This document shows, piece by piece, positions 1-10,023 of a stretch of 27,170 bases of DNA (positions within the stretch are counted from its first letter, which is position 1; every line of letters starts with the position of its first letter). The DNA lies in contig NW_004087511.1 of the NCBI RefSeq assembly GCF_000220395.1, forward strand, positions 1 through 27,170, given 5' to 3'. The position numbers were made by a program, and so were the translations under genes. The DNA is from Ichthyophthirius multifiliis (lineage: Eukaryota; Ciliophora; Oligohymenophorea; Hymenostomatida). The notes under the pieces are model-generated. The model saw only the letters and a list, made by a program, of their open reading frames with translations. It did not search any database and was not told the origin of the DNA.

Positions 1-1837
1 AAAATTAAAAACTNTTTAAAAAAAAAAAAAAAAAAATATTCTTAAAAATGGATTTAAACTTAGTAAATTTTCAATAAAAAAAAACTTAATTATATTTCTT
101 CTTATTAAATTAAAATAATAACTAAGAAAAAGTTAAGACATTACAATAAGTTATACATAATTTTAATAATTATAGTTACAAAAAATAATAAAAGTCATAA
201 TTTTATAATGAATACTATAAAAAAAAAGATAATTTTAATGAAATAAAATGATTATAAATAATTTTTTTGATTATATATTAAACTAAATTATTTTTAGTAT
301 ATACATGTATTTATATTTATAATTTGCTTTAAAATAATTTTACATTTATATAAATTTTTATTATAAAAATTTTAAATTACAATTAATAATTACTATTTTT
401 CTTAAAAAAATATGACTAAAAATATAACAAATTTAAATGTATAATAATGTATAAAAAAAAAAACTAAATTATTATAATAAAATTAATAATATAAATAATT
501 AAAAAAAAATATAAATATAAATATATATATATAAATATATATATATATAAATATATATATATTTAAAAATATATATATATTTATATTTATTTTTATATTT
601 ATATTTAAATTTATATATAATTTATAATATTTATTTTATTTTAATTTTTTTTTTTTTTTTAGATAATAAATATTAAATATAAATTATTCTTTTTTCTTTT
701 TTTTTTTAAATTTTTTAAACGACATATTTATTTATATTTAGCTTATATCTCTATAAATTTATATAATTTTTTTTTTATATTTTTTTTTTTTGATTTTTAT
801 TAGTAATTTTATTATTAAAGTTTAAATTATATTAGATTTTATTTAAAATTGAATGAATTTTCTAATATATAAAAGGAAATTTTTTTATCCTAAAAATCTT
901 ATATTATATATTTACTTTTATAATAGTAATAATATTCTTTATTAAAATAAAAATCTATGTTATTAATATATTATGCTTATAATTGAACTAAAAATCAATT
1001 TAAAATATTTAAATTAATTATTTTGTTATTTAAATAATAAAGTTAAAGCTTTTTTAAAAATTATTTAATATAAATAAATTTTGATGTAATTATATTATAT
1101 ATTTTTAACCTATATTATTAATTTTATTAATAATATAAATTCTCGATTTTTTTTATTATTTAAATAAATTATTTTTAATAATATTCGATCAATCAATTAT
1201 AAACTTGAAATTATTAAAATTATGTTTTATTTTAAGATTTAAATAATATATTATTATAGTGTTTTTGTTTTATTTTATTTTCAAAAATATATGAATTAAA
1301 TATATATATTTCTATAAAATTTCATTAGTTTTATTAATTTATTTTAATAAATTGTTTTAAATTAATTTTAATTTTTAAATATTTATATAATTCATAATTA
1401 AAGTGAATAAAATCGTGATTTATCTATTTATATATACTTTTTTTTTTAATTAATACTTATTTTTTATATATTTAAATTAATTATTTTTTATATAGAAAAA
1501 TAAATAATTATTCGAAAAAAAAATAAAAAAATATATATATTTACTAAATGTATATACATTATTTATTTAATATATTTATTAACCAAACTTTTTATTAATA
1601 TTTTTTTTTTTTGAAAATTTCTATATATATATATTTATTTTTTACAATTATAATTTTTATATTAACATAATTTTGGTTAAAACATATTTTATATTTTTTT
1701 AATTTTAAAATTAAAAACTTTCTTTTTATTTAATAAATTAGATAAATATAATAATAAATATATTTAATATTACAATAAAACATAACATTATATTATATTT
1801 ATTATTTTTTATTTATTAATTCTTTTTTTTATTTTTT
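1..1837. other. AT-rich intergenic spacer, no gene seen
   Basis: This stretch is nearly pure A/T with homopolymer runs and short (TA)n or (AAATATA)n tracts, for example around 510-600. One unresolved base (N) lies at position 14. No telomere repeat is present at the left edge, so the window does not start at a chromosome end. No frame shows the G/C-rich codons that mark exons elsewhere in the window. Confidence 0.7.
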
Positions 1838-2164
1838 TCATAAATCATCCTCCTCAATTGCCCTATTCTTTATTTTAGGAATATGTTTATATTATATTTC
1901 CTAACCACCATTATTTATAATATCGATTTCTTCCTAAGAAATTTTATGCCTTACAAAAGTACTTTTTACATGTTTAAAATCTTTTAATTAGATATTTTTT
2001 TTTTAAATAACATTTTTATATTTACCTTCGATATTAAATTAGAATGTTGGTCCCGGTTTATTTACATTCTTTTATAATAAAGACCTTTTACCAATAAATT
2101 TAATTCTTGGTTAATAAGGTGTGTGTAAATAAATTTATTTTTTAATTAAAGATTAGAAAAGCAT
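1838..2164 (-). CDS. KGD4: KGD4/MRPS36-like subunit of mitochondrial 2-oxoglutarate dehydrogenase
   Basis: There are two exons on the minus strand, 2164-2026 and 1980-1838, split by a 45-nt GT-AG intron (1981-2025). The ATG is at 2164 and TGA is the stop, giving 93 residues. Residues 14-27 read HTPYQPRIKFIGKR, matching the conserved N-terminal motif of the family (human HTPLIRFPDRR). Residues 58-74 read HKISQEEIDIINNGGQE, matching the C-terminal motif (human KLVSQEEMEFIQRGGPE). In other eukaryotes this small protein, once filed as mitochondrial ribosomal protein S36 or yeast Ymr31, tethers the E3 subunit to the E1-E2 core of the 2-oxoglutarate dehydrogenase complex in the mitochondrial matrix. 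The short basic N-terminus could act as a targeting signal, although its K/Q content makes this weak. A low-complexity extension of about 18 residues follows the C-terminal motif. Identification rests on remembered family motifs and on the fit of both blocks in the right order and spacing. Confidence 0.82.
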
Positions 2165-3463
2165 TTTTTTTTTTATTTATTTTAAATTATTAATTAAATT
2201 TTTTATTTAATATTCTTTTAAAAAGAAAATAAAATAAAATATATTATATTATATTATTTTTCTTTATAAAATATATCTAAATTGATATTTTTTATATTTA
2301 GAAAGACATTTATTTAATTTATATAAATATTAATAATTCCTTTTATGTTTTTTTTATTTTGAATTAAGAATATGAATAATAATAATTAAATATTATTTAT
2401 TTTAATTTAAATAATATTTTTTTATTTAAATAAGACTTTTCAATTACAATTTATTATAAAAGATTTGAAAAAATAAAAAAATATGAATTCAAATACATAT
2501 ATTGATATTATTATAACGAAAATAAACTATATATATATAAATTAATATAAGTATTAATTAATTTTATTTTTAATATTATATTAAGAAATAACTTTTTTTT
2601 TTTTTTTTCTAATTATTTAAATTTATATAATTTGTTTTATAAATAAAAAAATATTTTATTAATTTTTTTTTTTTATTATTTATTTAACTTTAATAATAAA
2701 ACAAAAAATAACTTTAATTAATTTATTTGATTCTTTAAATAAAAATAAATATTTTGATCTTATATATAAAAAGCAATCTATAAAAAAGAAATGAATTTAT
2801 ATAAAAATTTACGATATTTTTTAAATTTTATTGATAAATAATTAAGCATTTCTATGTTTTTATAAATATTTAAATTCTATTTAATTAAGAAATTAACAAA
2901 TTATAAAAATAAAAATTATTTTAAGAAAAATATTATTTGTTTTATTTTATTTTTTAAAGTTTTTATTTTTTTCTATTTTAAAATATTTTTAAAATAACTT
3001 TAATCGAATTTCTATTTCAATCTAAAAAATATAATTTCTTTTATTTAAAAGTAATAATAGCTACAAGTATTTAAAATAAATTATATATATGTGGTATTAA
3101 ATTTAGCTTTAATTTTATTAATAAAAAGAATTTTTTATCTAAATGTAATATAATAGAAAAATATGAATCAAAATTTAACGTTATTTAATTGTTTAAGAAA
3201 AAAGAAGAATAGAATTCTATAGAAAATATAGATTATTTGTTAAATTATAAGTCATATATATATAATATGTATTACTGAACAAAAATATTTAATATATAAT
3301 ATTTGTTTAAAAATATTATAATATAGAAATAGTAATAAAAAATTTAAATATATTATATATATAATATTTGAATAGTCAATATATATATATATAATATTTT
3401 TATTTTTTATATATATATATAATAAATATAAATAAATAAAATTAAAAAAAAACATAAATAAAT
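2165..3463. other. AT-rich intergenic spacer
   Basis: This is divergent upstream sequence between the KGD4-like gene (-) and the small gene at 3464 (+). It is dominated by A/T homopolymers and TA tracts. The only coding hint is a plus-strand start at 3162 opening MNQNLTLFNC followed by lysine-rich codons; it runs into TA repeats and could be a stray exon. No regulatory motif can be supported from sequence alone. Confidence 0.55.
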
Positions 3464-3700
3464 ATGAGTAATTTATTTAATAATACTAATTGTTCTCTAG
3501 ATTACTAAAACTTTGATATATTTATTAAAAATTGTCCTTCTTTTAGAAATTTCGAATCAATTTTTTAATTAGATAAGGAAATAACATTAAGCTTATAAGA
3601 AATCATTATTTTAAGTTAAAAGAGTAGATAACAATAAAAGAAGAAATCTCTTTTCTTTTTTGAAAATTAAATAGAAAACAAGATCGAAATTTTAGCTTGA
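3464..3700 (+). CDS. small uncharacterised protein, single exon
   Basis: An intronless frame of 78 residues runs from ATG 3464 to TGA 3700, with in-frame TAA and TAG read as Gln. It begins MSNLFNNTNCSLDYQNFDIF and contains two cysteines (residues 10 and 24), a central leucine/isoleucine-rich segment (about residues 42-50) and a Q/K-rich basic patch (about 52-61). There is no signal peptide and no clear membrane helix. The local G/C content rises sharply above the flanking spacer exactly across this frame, and codons such as tct, cct, ttc and gac look like those of the confident genes nearby. The ATG is preceded by an A-rich leader, as is usual here. I do not recognise the family. It could be a small ciliate-specific protein or the last exon of a longer transcript starting further upstream. 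Confidence 0.6.
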
Positions 3701-4452
3701 ATATAAGAAAATTATCAATATTAATATTATATTATATTAAAAAATAAATTATATTATTCAAATTATAATAAATATTATATTTTCTATTTATTTACTAATT
3801 TTATATTTTATATTATTCATGTTTTTATTAATTTATTATATTAAAAAAAAAAAAAAATATTAATATATAATTATTAATAGTAATGAATATTTATTTATTT
3901 TATAAATAAAATAAAGTATTTATTAAGAATAATTATTAAAAATTTAATTATTTTTGTCATTTTTAAAAATAAAATAAAAAACATATTCACATTTATTTAT
4001 AATAAAGGATATTATTAAAATAAAATATAATTTATATTAAATTATATAGATTAACTTAATCAATTATAAAATTTTTATTATAATTAATGATATTAAAATA
4101 AATATTTCTACTAAAATATAATGATAATTATAAAAATATATATGAAAAATTTAAAAGTTTCTGATTAATTTTATTAATATAGATATGAAACTTTTATATA
4201 TATTCTTTTTGTATATTTAATTAATTTAATAATAAATTATTTAAAAATATATATGATAGAAAAAAAATTCTGATTTAAAAATTGTTTTAGAAAACAAAAA
4301 ATTATTTAATTTAATAATAAATGTTTTCATTTAAAAATATAAAATAAAAGCATATATAAATATATTATTATTTTGAATTTTTTTATTTTATATAAAAATA
4401 TATATAATAATATATATATATATATATATATATTATAATTTTTTTTATTCAT
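3701..4452. other. AT-rich spacer between convergent genes
   Basis: This is the 3' flanking sequence of the gene at 3464 (+) and of the gene at 4453 (-). It is almost all A/T and includes a (TA)n tract at 4411-4433. No reading frame with coding character was found on either strand. Confidence 0.6.
4411..4433. repeat. (TA)n microsatellite
   Basis: A perfect TA dinucleotide run lies just beyond the 3' end of the minus-strand gene at 4453. Confidence 0.9.
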
Positions 4453-5078
4453 TCATATATATATTCCTTCATTATTTTGATTTGGTTATTATTTATTTAT
4501 TTTATCTAATAAATTATAGTGTTTAATTAAATAATTTTTTTAATTTTCTTTATTTTTTTTTTGTTCTTCTATTATTTGGTTAACATCGTGTTTTTTTAAA
4601 AACTCACAATTCGGATCTATATTTTTATACTCTTCTAATATTGATATTAAATTTTAATAAGTTTAATTTAAACATTCATAATCATCTTCTACAGCTTCTT
4701 ATAAGTCTTTATCTTTTTCCCAATCTTCCATTTCTGTAATTTCTATTTTTTTTTTTCTATTTTAATTATAAAAATTATAATTACCTTAAATTGTTTCTTT
4801 TAATTTTTCAGATCTTATTTCAAATTCTTTAAAATCTGCTTAAAGTAAAAGTACTTATTTTGGTGGTTTATATTTTTATTAGCTTTTTTTTATATTAATA
4901 TTTTATTTTTTATTATTTTGTACTGAGCTGCTGCTTCTATATTTACTCCATATTTGTATTTTCTAAAATCTTAAAAATATATTCCATCTGCTAATTTATG
5001 TTCATTATGGTCATTATTTTATATTTTATTTTTATTTTCATTTTGTATTATTTCAAATGCGTTTAAAATATTACTCAT
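4453..5078 (-). CDS. uncharacterised helical protein, three exons
   Basis: The exons are 5078-4924, 4882-4785 and 4742-4453, joined across GT-AG introns of 41 nt (4883-4923) and 42 nt (4743-4784). Phases agree, ATG is at 5078 and TGA at 4455-4453, giving 180 residues. The N-terminus (MSNILNAFEIIQNEN) is polar. A Gly-Val-Asn-Ile-Glu-Ala-Ala-Ala stretch near residue 48 is followed by KYKPPKQ, then by a long charged helical region (about residues 60-150) with heptad-like Leu/Ile spacing and an acidic block (EMEDWEKDKDLQEAVEDDYE). Cysteines are few and there is no signal peptide or transmembrane segment, so a soluble coiled-coil or helical-bundle component is likely. The second intron has two possible AG acceptors; the downstream one keeps the frame. 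I do not recognise the family, so function is unassigned. Confidence 0.72.
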
Positions 5079-5166
5079 TTTTAAAATTTTTATTTATTAA
5101 ATAATTAAAAGAAAAAATAATAATTATAAAATATATTATTAATTATATAAATAATAAATACATATA

Positions 5167-5205
<39 letters not shown>

Positions 5206-5411
5206 ATAATATCTATTCATATTCATTTTATTTTCAAAGATATTTTTTTTATATATATTTGTAAATATAAAAAAAATAGTAACAAAAATAGGTTTATAAA
5301 TATTTTTTGTTAGAAAAAAAAATACTTAAATTTTATTAATATAATATTTTAAAGGTCATAATATCTATATAATATATTAATTAATTTAAAAAATATATAA
5401 AAAACAAAAAA
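5079..5411. other. short AT-rich spacer with (TA)n tract
   Basis: The spacer separates two minus-strand genes. A (TA)n microsatellite occupies 5175-5203. The distance from the TGA of the acidic-protein gene to the ATG of the next gene is about 330 nt, so promoter and terminator must both lie here, but no motif is distinguishable. Confidence 0.6.
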
Positions 5412-5941
5412 TCAATCATCATCTTCATCTTCATCATCTTCTTCATCTTCATCTTCATCTTCATCTTTATTATCTTCTTCTTCTTATTATTTTTACTTAG
5501 CTTTATTTTTTTATGGAGGCTTTTATTAAGCATCACTATCATCATCATCATCATCTTCGTCTTCTTCTTCATCTTCTTCATTATCATCGTCACCATAACT
5601 TTCTTCTTCATCTCCATCTTCTTAACCTTCTGGATCTTATTCTTCATCATCTACTTCATCATCTTGTTTATCTGAAGGAGTATCTGGTATATTATTTCTT
5701 TGTTACAAATATCCTTGTAAATCTATTTCAGAATGCTCTGACGTTTATTCGCCTTTTTAAAAAATTAATATTTTATTGAATTTTATGTTTTTTTATATGT
5801 ATATTTGTATTTTTTTTTTTATGTTGTTTTTTTTAATTTTTTAATACCATCGTCTTCTAATTCATCTTCTTCTTCTTATTTTTTTGTCTTTTTTTAAAGA
5901 TTTTTTTATAAAGGTTTCTATTATTTTCTTTTTGAATTCAT
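5412..5941 (-). CDS. highly acidic Asp/Glu-rich protein, probably nuclear
   Basis: There are two exons, 5941-5848 and 5752-5412, with a 95-nt GT-AG intron (5753-5847) and a TGA stop, giving 144 residues. The first 20 or so residues are basic (MNSKRKQQKPLQKNLQKKTK). They are followed by a short acidic stretch and a middle segment reading SEHSEIDLQGYLQQRNNIPD (roughly residues 36-55). Two long Asp/Glu tracts come next, separated by a basic QQKPPQKNKAKQKQQ linker. Tandem GAT/GAA codons give the DNA a trinucleotide-repeat appearance. Basic N-termini with long acidic tails are typical of histone chaperones, nucleolar proteins and some RNA polymerase subunits, so a nuclear role is plausible, but no family-specific motif was recognised. 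The apparent ORFs on the plus strand and in other minus frames here are by-products of the repeat. Confidence 0.75.
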
Positions 5942-6641
5942 TTTTTTTATTTATTATTTTTATTTTTATTTTTTGATTTTTGATTTTTTTTTTTTTTTTT
6001 TCGTTTTTTTTTTTATTATAAATAAAGCCAAAATTATATTTTTATTTAATTTTTAATTTTTTTAATACTTCTATTAATTAAATTAAAACAACAACAAAGT
6101 TATTTTATTAATAAAAATATTTTATATTAAATATTAATACTATATTTAAAAAAAATAATAATGATTCCACAATAAATAAATTATAACTAAATAATAAATA
6201 CTATGTTATATATATATATATATATTTAGAATAATATAAATAAATTAATAAACTTAATAGAGTTTATTAATTATATATATATATATAAATATTTATATAT
6301 TTTTATATTTTTATATTTTTATATTATTATATTTCTATATCTATTTTATCTATTAAAAAAATATATATTATATAAAATAAAACATATTAATTATTTTTTA
6401 GATTTTATTAAATAAAAGCGTAAATGTTTTTGATATTTTCATTTTTTGTTTTTTAAAAAAAGTAATTAATTTTAATTTTATTTTATTATCAGAAAATACT
6501 TACTAAATAGTTAACAAAAATTATTGTTTTTTAAGAAAATTGATTACAATAGTTAACATATTTTTTGTAATTTAAAAAAAAGGAAAAACAAAACAAAAAA
6601 AACGGAAAAAAAATTAAAAAAATAGAATATTTAAGAATTAA
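5942..6641. other. AT-rich spacer upstream of two divergent genes
   Basis: This holds a poly(T)/poly(A) stretch next to the acidic-protein start, (TA)n near 6208-6226 and an A-rich leader before the next gene. A frame starting at 6424 encodes a short hydrophobic run (MFLIFSFFVF), but it cannot be joined to the downstream gene in a convincing way. Confidence 0.5.
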
Positions 6642-7745
6642 CCTAAATTCTCAATAATCAATAAGATTATAAAACCAAAGTAAAGCCTATAAAATAATCT
6701 ATTTTTTAAGATGATAAAGAAATAATAAAATAAATAATCAAAAATATAAAAGAAATAATATCCAAAAAGCAGCAATACCCTCCATACGCATAACTAAATG
6801 GCATTCGATTAATAAAGAATGTGTAGAAATATTCAATAAATATTTTATTTAATCCGTATAAGAAGAATTCTGCCAGTATTTGAATAAATTGCTATGTTCG
6901 ATAAGGAAAACCAGCTTGAAGATAGAGGAAAGCGTTATTTTTTGGAAAATGAAGATGAAGTAATAGACATAAATAACAATATAATTATTATAGGAAATTC
7001 TCTTTTTAGACTAGTGCTGGAATGTATTTATGTTTGGAGTTTTTGGATGAAAAACTCGAGATTTTATACTGTTTTTTAGAAATTGAAAAATATTGAAAAA
7101 GTTAAATTTCCTTCAAGTTTTAATTATTTTAAAGGGGATGTAATTCATTTGTCTTTAGAAGAATTTAAATAACAAAAAGTAATATATAAAAATAAAGAAG
7201 AATAAAATGAAGATTTTTAGAATGCTTATTTGGAATTCAAAAAGGAGAAAAAGTATTTTTTTGACGAAAAAAAGGATTTTTTGAAATATAAAGGGAATAT
7301 TGAAAAAATAAAAGAAAAAATATAGGCTTTTGTAAATCTTAATGAAGATAATTAAAAAAAATAAACTGAAAGTGTAATATTTTGTGAAAAAATATTAAAA
7401 AATATAGAATATTTAGATTAAGGGAAAATTTGTTTTAGTTAATTTTTAGACAATATGGGATTTTAGAAAAAAAATTGTTTGTCTTTAGAAGAAATTGAAA
7501 AGAATAAAATGTAAATTTTATACGGAAAAAAAGGGAATTTTTTAAATAAAAATAATGAGTCGAATTTAAATAATAGCCTTTTATAAAGGACAGTTATTTA
7601 TAAATTAAAATAAAATACTTTTTAGGAAGTATTAGATAAGGTTTTGGAAGAAAAAAAGATGTATTAATAATTATATAAGTAATAAATGGAAATTTTAAAA
7701 GAACTAAGATAAGAATATGAATAATTATCAAAAAATTTAAACTGA
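6642..7745 (+). CDS. VHS/ENTH-like domain protein with coiled-coil tail (frame-disrupted N-terminus)
   Basis: Coding character is clear from about 6642 to TGA 7745. From 6894 onward the frame is unbroken: AMFDKENQLEDRGKRYFLEN, then LFRLVLECIYVWSFWMKNS and FPSSFNYF. This pattern of charged loop, Leu-rich helix with Glu-Cys-Ile and Trp, then FP..F, resembles the second half of ciliate VHS-like domains used in vesicle sorting. The first half lies in other frames: YPPYAQLNGIRLIK (frame of 6710) and ECVEIFNKYFIQSVQEEF (frame of 6841). These connect smoothly if one A is missing at the AAA runs 6814-6816 and 6886-6888, with another slip near 6703-6710. After the domain come about 230 residues rich in Lys/Glu/Asn with heptad character. 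No in-frame ATG could be placed upstream; ATG 6711 is available but opens a poorer frame. The 5' limit is therefore approximate and the VHS assignment is an inference from motif order. Confidence 0.58.
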
Positions 7746-7844
7746 TTTTTATTTTTTTATAAATATATATATATTATAAGTATTTTTTTATTTATTTATT
7801 TTTTTTAAAAAAAAAATTAAATATTTATTTTATATTAATATTAC

Positions 7845-7888
<44 letters not shown>

Positions 7889-7924
7889 AAAAAAACTAAT
7901 TTTATTATTTTTTTATTTTTATAA
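7746..7924. other. short intergenic region with long T-run/A-run block
   Basis: The 179-nt gap between two plus-strand genes contains a run of about 15 T directly followed by more than 20 A, then AAACTAAAAAA repeats up to the leader of the next gene. It must contain the terminator of one gene and the promoter of the next. Confidence 0.6.
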
Positions 7925-8984
7925 ATGAGTTAAATTGACCCTATTTTAGGGTTTGATCCTTGGTTTTTATACCCACCAAAAAATATTTATGAAATAAAGC
8001 ATACAGGTCCTTTATATAAGACAATAAAATAAAATTTAATTATAAATACATTTTTTTATTTAAATAATAATAGATCATTATATAAAGCACGGAGAAAAGA
8101 AAAAAGCTAGTAGAAAAATATACTAAAAAGTGGAATATGACGAATATGAGAATGATGGAATATAAAACTTAAAAGCTGAAATGGATAAACAAAATATATA
8201 ATTACCTAAAGAGTATAATTTTTATATTATTTTTTTTTAAAAATTCTAAGTAATTTTTTTTGTTTTTTTTGTTTAAAAAAAAAATAACAGTTGGAGAAGA
8301 AGTGATTATTTAAAAATGTGTTATTGTGGTAGATTTGATATAAAAAAAGATTTAAAAGTAAAAAACTACTTAAAAGATACTTTTTTTTTAAAAAAAAAAA
8401 AAAAAAAAGGCAGCTTTAGATTTTATAGAATGGAAATAAAATATAAATATGCATACATTAGATGAAAAATCATTATAGTTATTAAAATCTGGAATGATTT
8501 ATTTATTAGGAAGAGATAATTAATACCGACCAATTATATATTTAGATTGTACAAAAATAAATATGAAAAGTGATGGAGAAGAAACTATTATGAGATCACT
8601 TTGCGTATTTTTGGATATGATAAGGAAATATATGTTTTTAGATTATTATGTAGAAAACTGGATTATGGTCATTGATACAGGCGGTTTAGGAGTTTTTGGA
8701 CTTCCTATGAAAGGTTTAAAATTGATTGTGGGGGGTATGTAGATTAATTATTGTGCTACTATGGACAAAATGTATATTCTAAATCCTTCTTTTGGACTTT
8801 CTTCTACTTGGAGTGTTATTAAAGGGTTTATTGATCCTGAAAGTTTGGAGAAAATGTCGGTTTTGAAAAAAAAAGAATATAATCTTATGTAATAGAGAAT
8901 TCCAGCGAGATATATTGAGAAAAAATATGGAGGAGAACATGAAGATATTACATAATATTGGTATTTTAATATTATATATATATA

Positions 8985-9040
<56 letters not shown>

Positions 9041-9756
9041 TTATATAGGCCTCCGGTTAACGTTTATTGTAAAGAAAATGAAAAACATTTGTTGATTAAT
9101 TATGTTGAAATTGTAAAAGAAATCTAAGTAAATAAAGAGGAATAAAACAATTAAAAAAAAGGAGAATAAATCAATTAAAAAAAAGAAGAATAAAATAATT
9201 AAAAAAAAGAGGAATAAAATAATTAAAAAAAAGAGGAATAAAACAATTAAAAAAAAGACGAAGAAATTGCTTAAAAAAAAGACGAAGAAATTGCTTAAAA
9301 AAAAGACGAAGAAATAGCTTAAAAAAAGAAGATGAATTAAAAACAGAAGAAAATATTGTAACAACTTAAAATTTATAAGTCTCTACATCTTTAAAAGGAG
9401 ATTTTATTGTACCGAAAATCTAGTTTACATAAGTTAGAAATGATTAGGTAAATTTGGAATATGCTAATTCAGGCTATGATGAAAAACTAGAATAAAAATT
9501 AAGATTCGAATAATAATAAAAATAAAAGGAAAATTAATAAAAAGAATAATAATAACTTTAGGATGAAAGCTTAAAAAAATAAGAAAATATTCAAAATAAA
9601 ACGGAAATATAGGAAATCGATAAAACGAGAAATGAAGATGATTAGTTTTTCGAAAATATAGAACAAAATAAAAATAATGAAAAAATACTAAAAATTTAGT
9701 TTGATGGAGAGTTAAAACATAGTAATAATTGTTGTTAAAGTTGTATAATTTTTTGA
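7925..9756 (+). CDS. Sec14-like CRAL-TRIO lipid-binding protein with octapeptide repeats and possible CaaX tail
   Basis: Five exons (7925-8006, 8074-8212, 8291-8357, 8410-8960, 9049-9756) are joined by GT-AG introns of 67, 78, 52 and 88 nt with consistent phases. The CRAL-TRIO N-terminal helices lie near residues 76-105 (DYLKMCYCGRFDIKKDLKAA). The lipid-binding domain spans about 115-275: YRPIIYLDC, NWIMVIDTGGLGVFGLPM, then MYILNPSFGLSSTWSVIKGF, IDPESLEKM and EKKYGGE. This matches the Sec14 core, which binds phosphatidylinositol or other lipids on cytosolic membranes. After residue 309 come eight 8-residue repeats (EEQNNQKK to DEEIAQKK, 24-nt units). The frame slips by one base in the final unit (seven A at 9321-9327 instead of eight). 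The next frame continues as a normal acidic, Gln-rich tail ending CCQSCIIF, a possible CaaX prenylation box with nearby cysteines. About 515 residues in total. The domain call is strong; the prenyl tail is inference. Confidence 0.86.
8989..9033. repeat. (TA)n microsatellite inside intron 4 of the Sec14-like gene
   Basis: A TA run fills about half of the 88-nt intron 8961-9048. The intron still has clean GTATTT and TATAG borders. Confidence 0.9.
9137..9327 (+). repeat. 24-nt tandem repeat, eight coding units
   Basis: Eight consecutive units of 24 nt encode an octapeptide. Units 1-5 read EEQNNQKK (with one GEQINQKK) and units 6-8 read DEEIAQKK. Each unit ends in TAA plus a run of A. The last unit is one A short. 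The unit length is a multiple of three, as expected for a repeat kept in a coding exon. Confidence 0.88.
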
Positions 9757-9769
9757 ATGTTTTTTTGGT

Positions 9770-9825
<56 letters not shown>

Positions 9826-10023
9826 TAATAATATATAAATATCAAATTTTTATATCATAAATATATAAATATAATAAATAAATAAACAATATAAATCTAA
9901 ACGTTTTTATATTGTTAAAAAATAAAACAAATTTATAGATATAGCACAATATTTATAAAAAAATTATTTAAAATATATATTTTTAATTAATAATAATATA
10001 AATTTATAAGTAAAGTAAAATAA
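9757..10023. other. intergenic spacer with (TA)n at 9775-9821
   Basis: The spacer lies between the Sec14-like gene and the coiled-coil gene on the same strand. It starts with a 47-nt TA microsatellite and is otherwise A/T only, ending in an A-rich leader before ATG 10024. Confidence 0.7.

Noticed and set aside
1-60. Possible chromosome end at the window edge
   Set aside because: No G4T2/C4A2 telomere repeats or Tetrahymena-type breakage sequence were seen at either edge.
3252-3455. 67-residue Phe/Ile/Tyr minus ORF
   Set aside because: Composition is that of TA-repeat spacer, with no G/C rise.
5381-5779. Met/Lys-rich minus ORF and His/Leu-rich plus ORF
   Set aside because: Both are other frames of the GAT/GAA repeat; the third minus frame gives a spliced acidic protein with a proper start and stop.
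9041-9364. Minus-strand ORF with repeated Phe/Leu motif
   Set aside because: It is the antisense of the 24-nt coding repeat of the Sec14-like gene; the sense frame continues the CRAL-TRIO protein.
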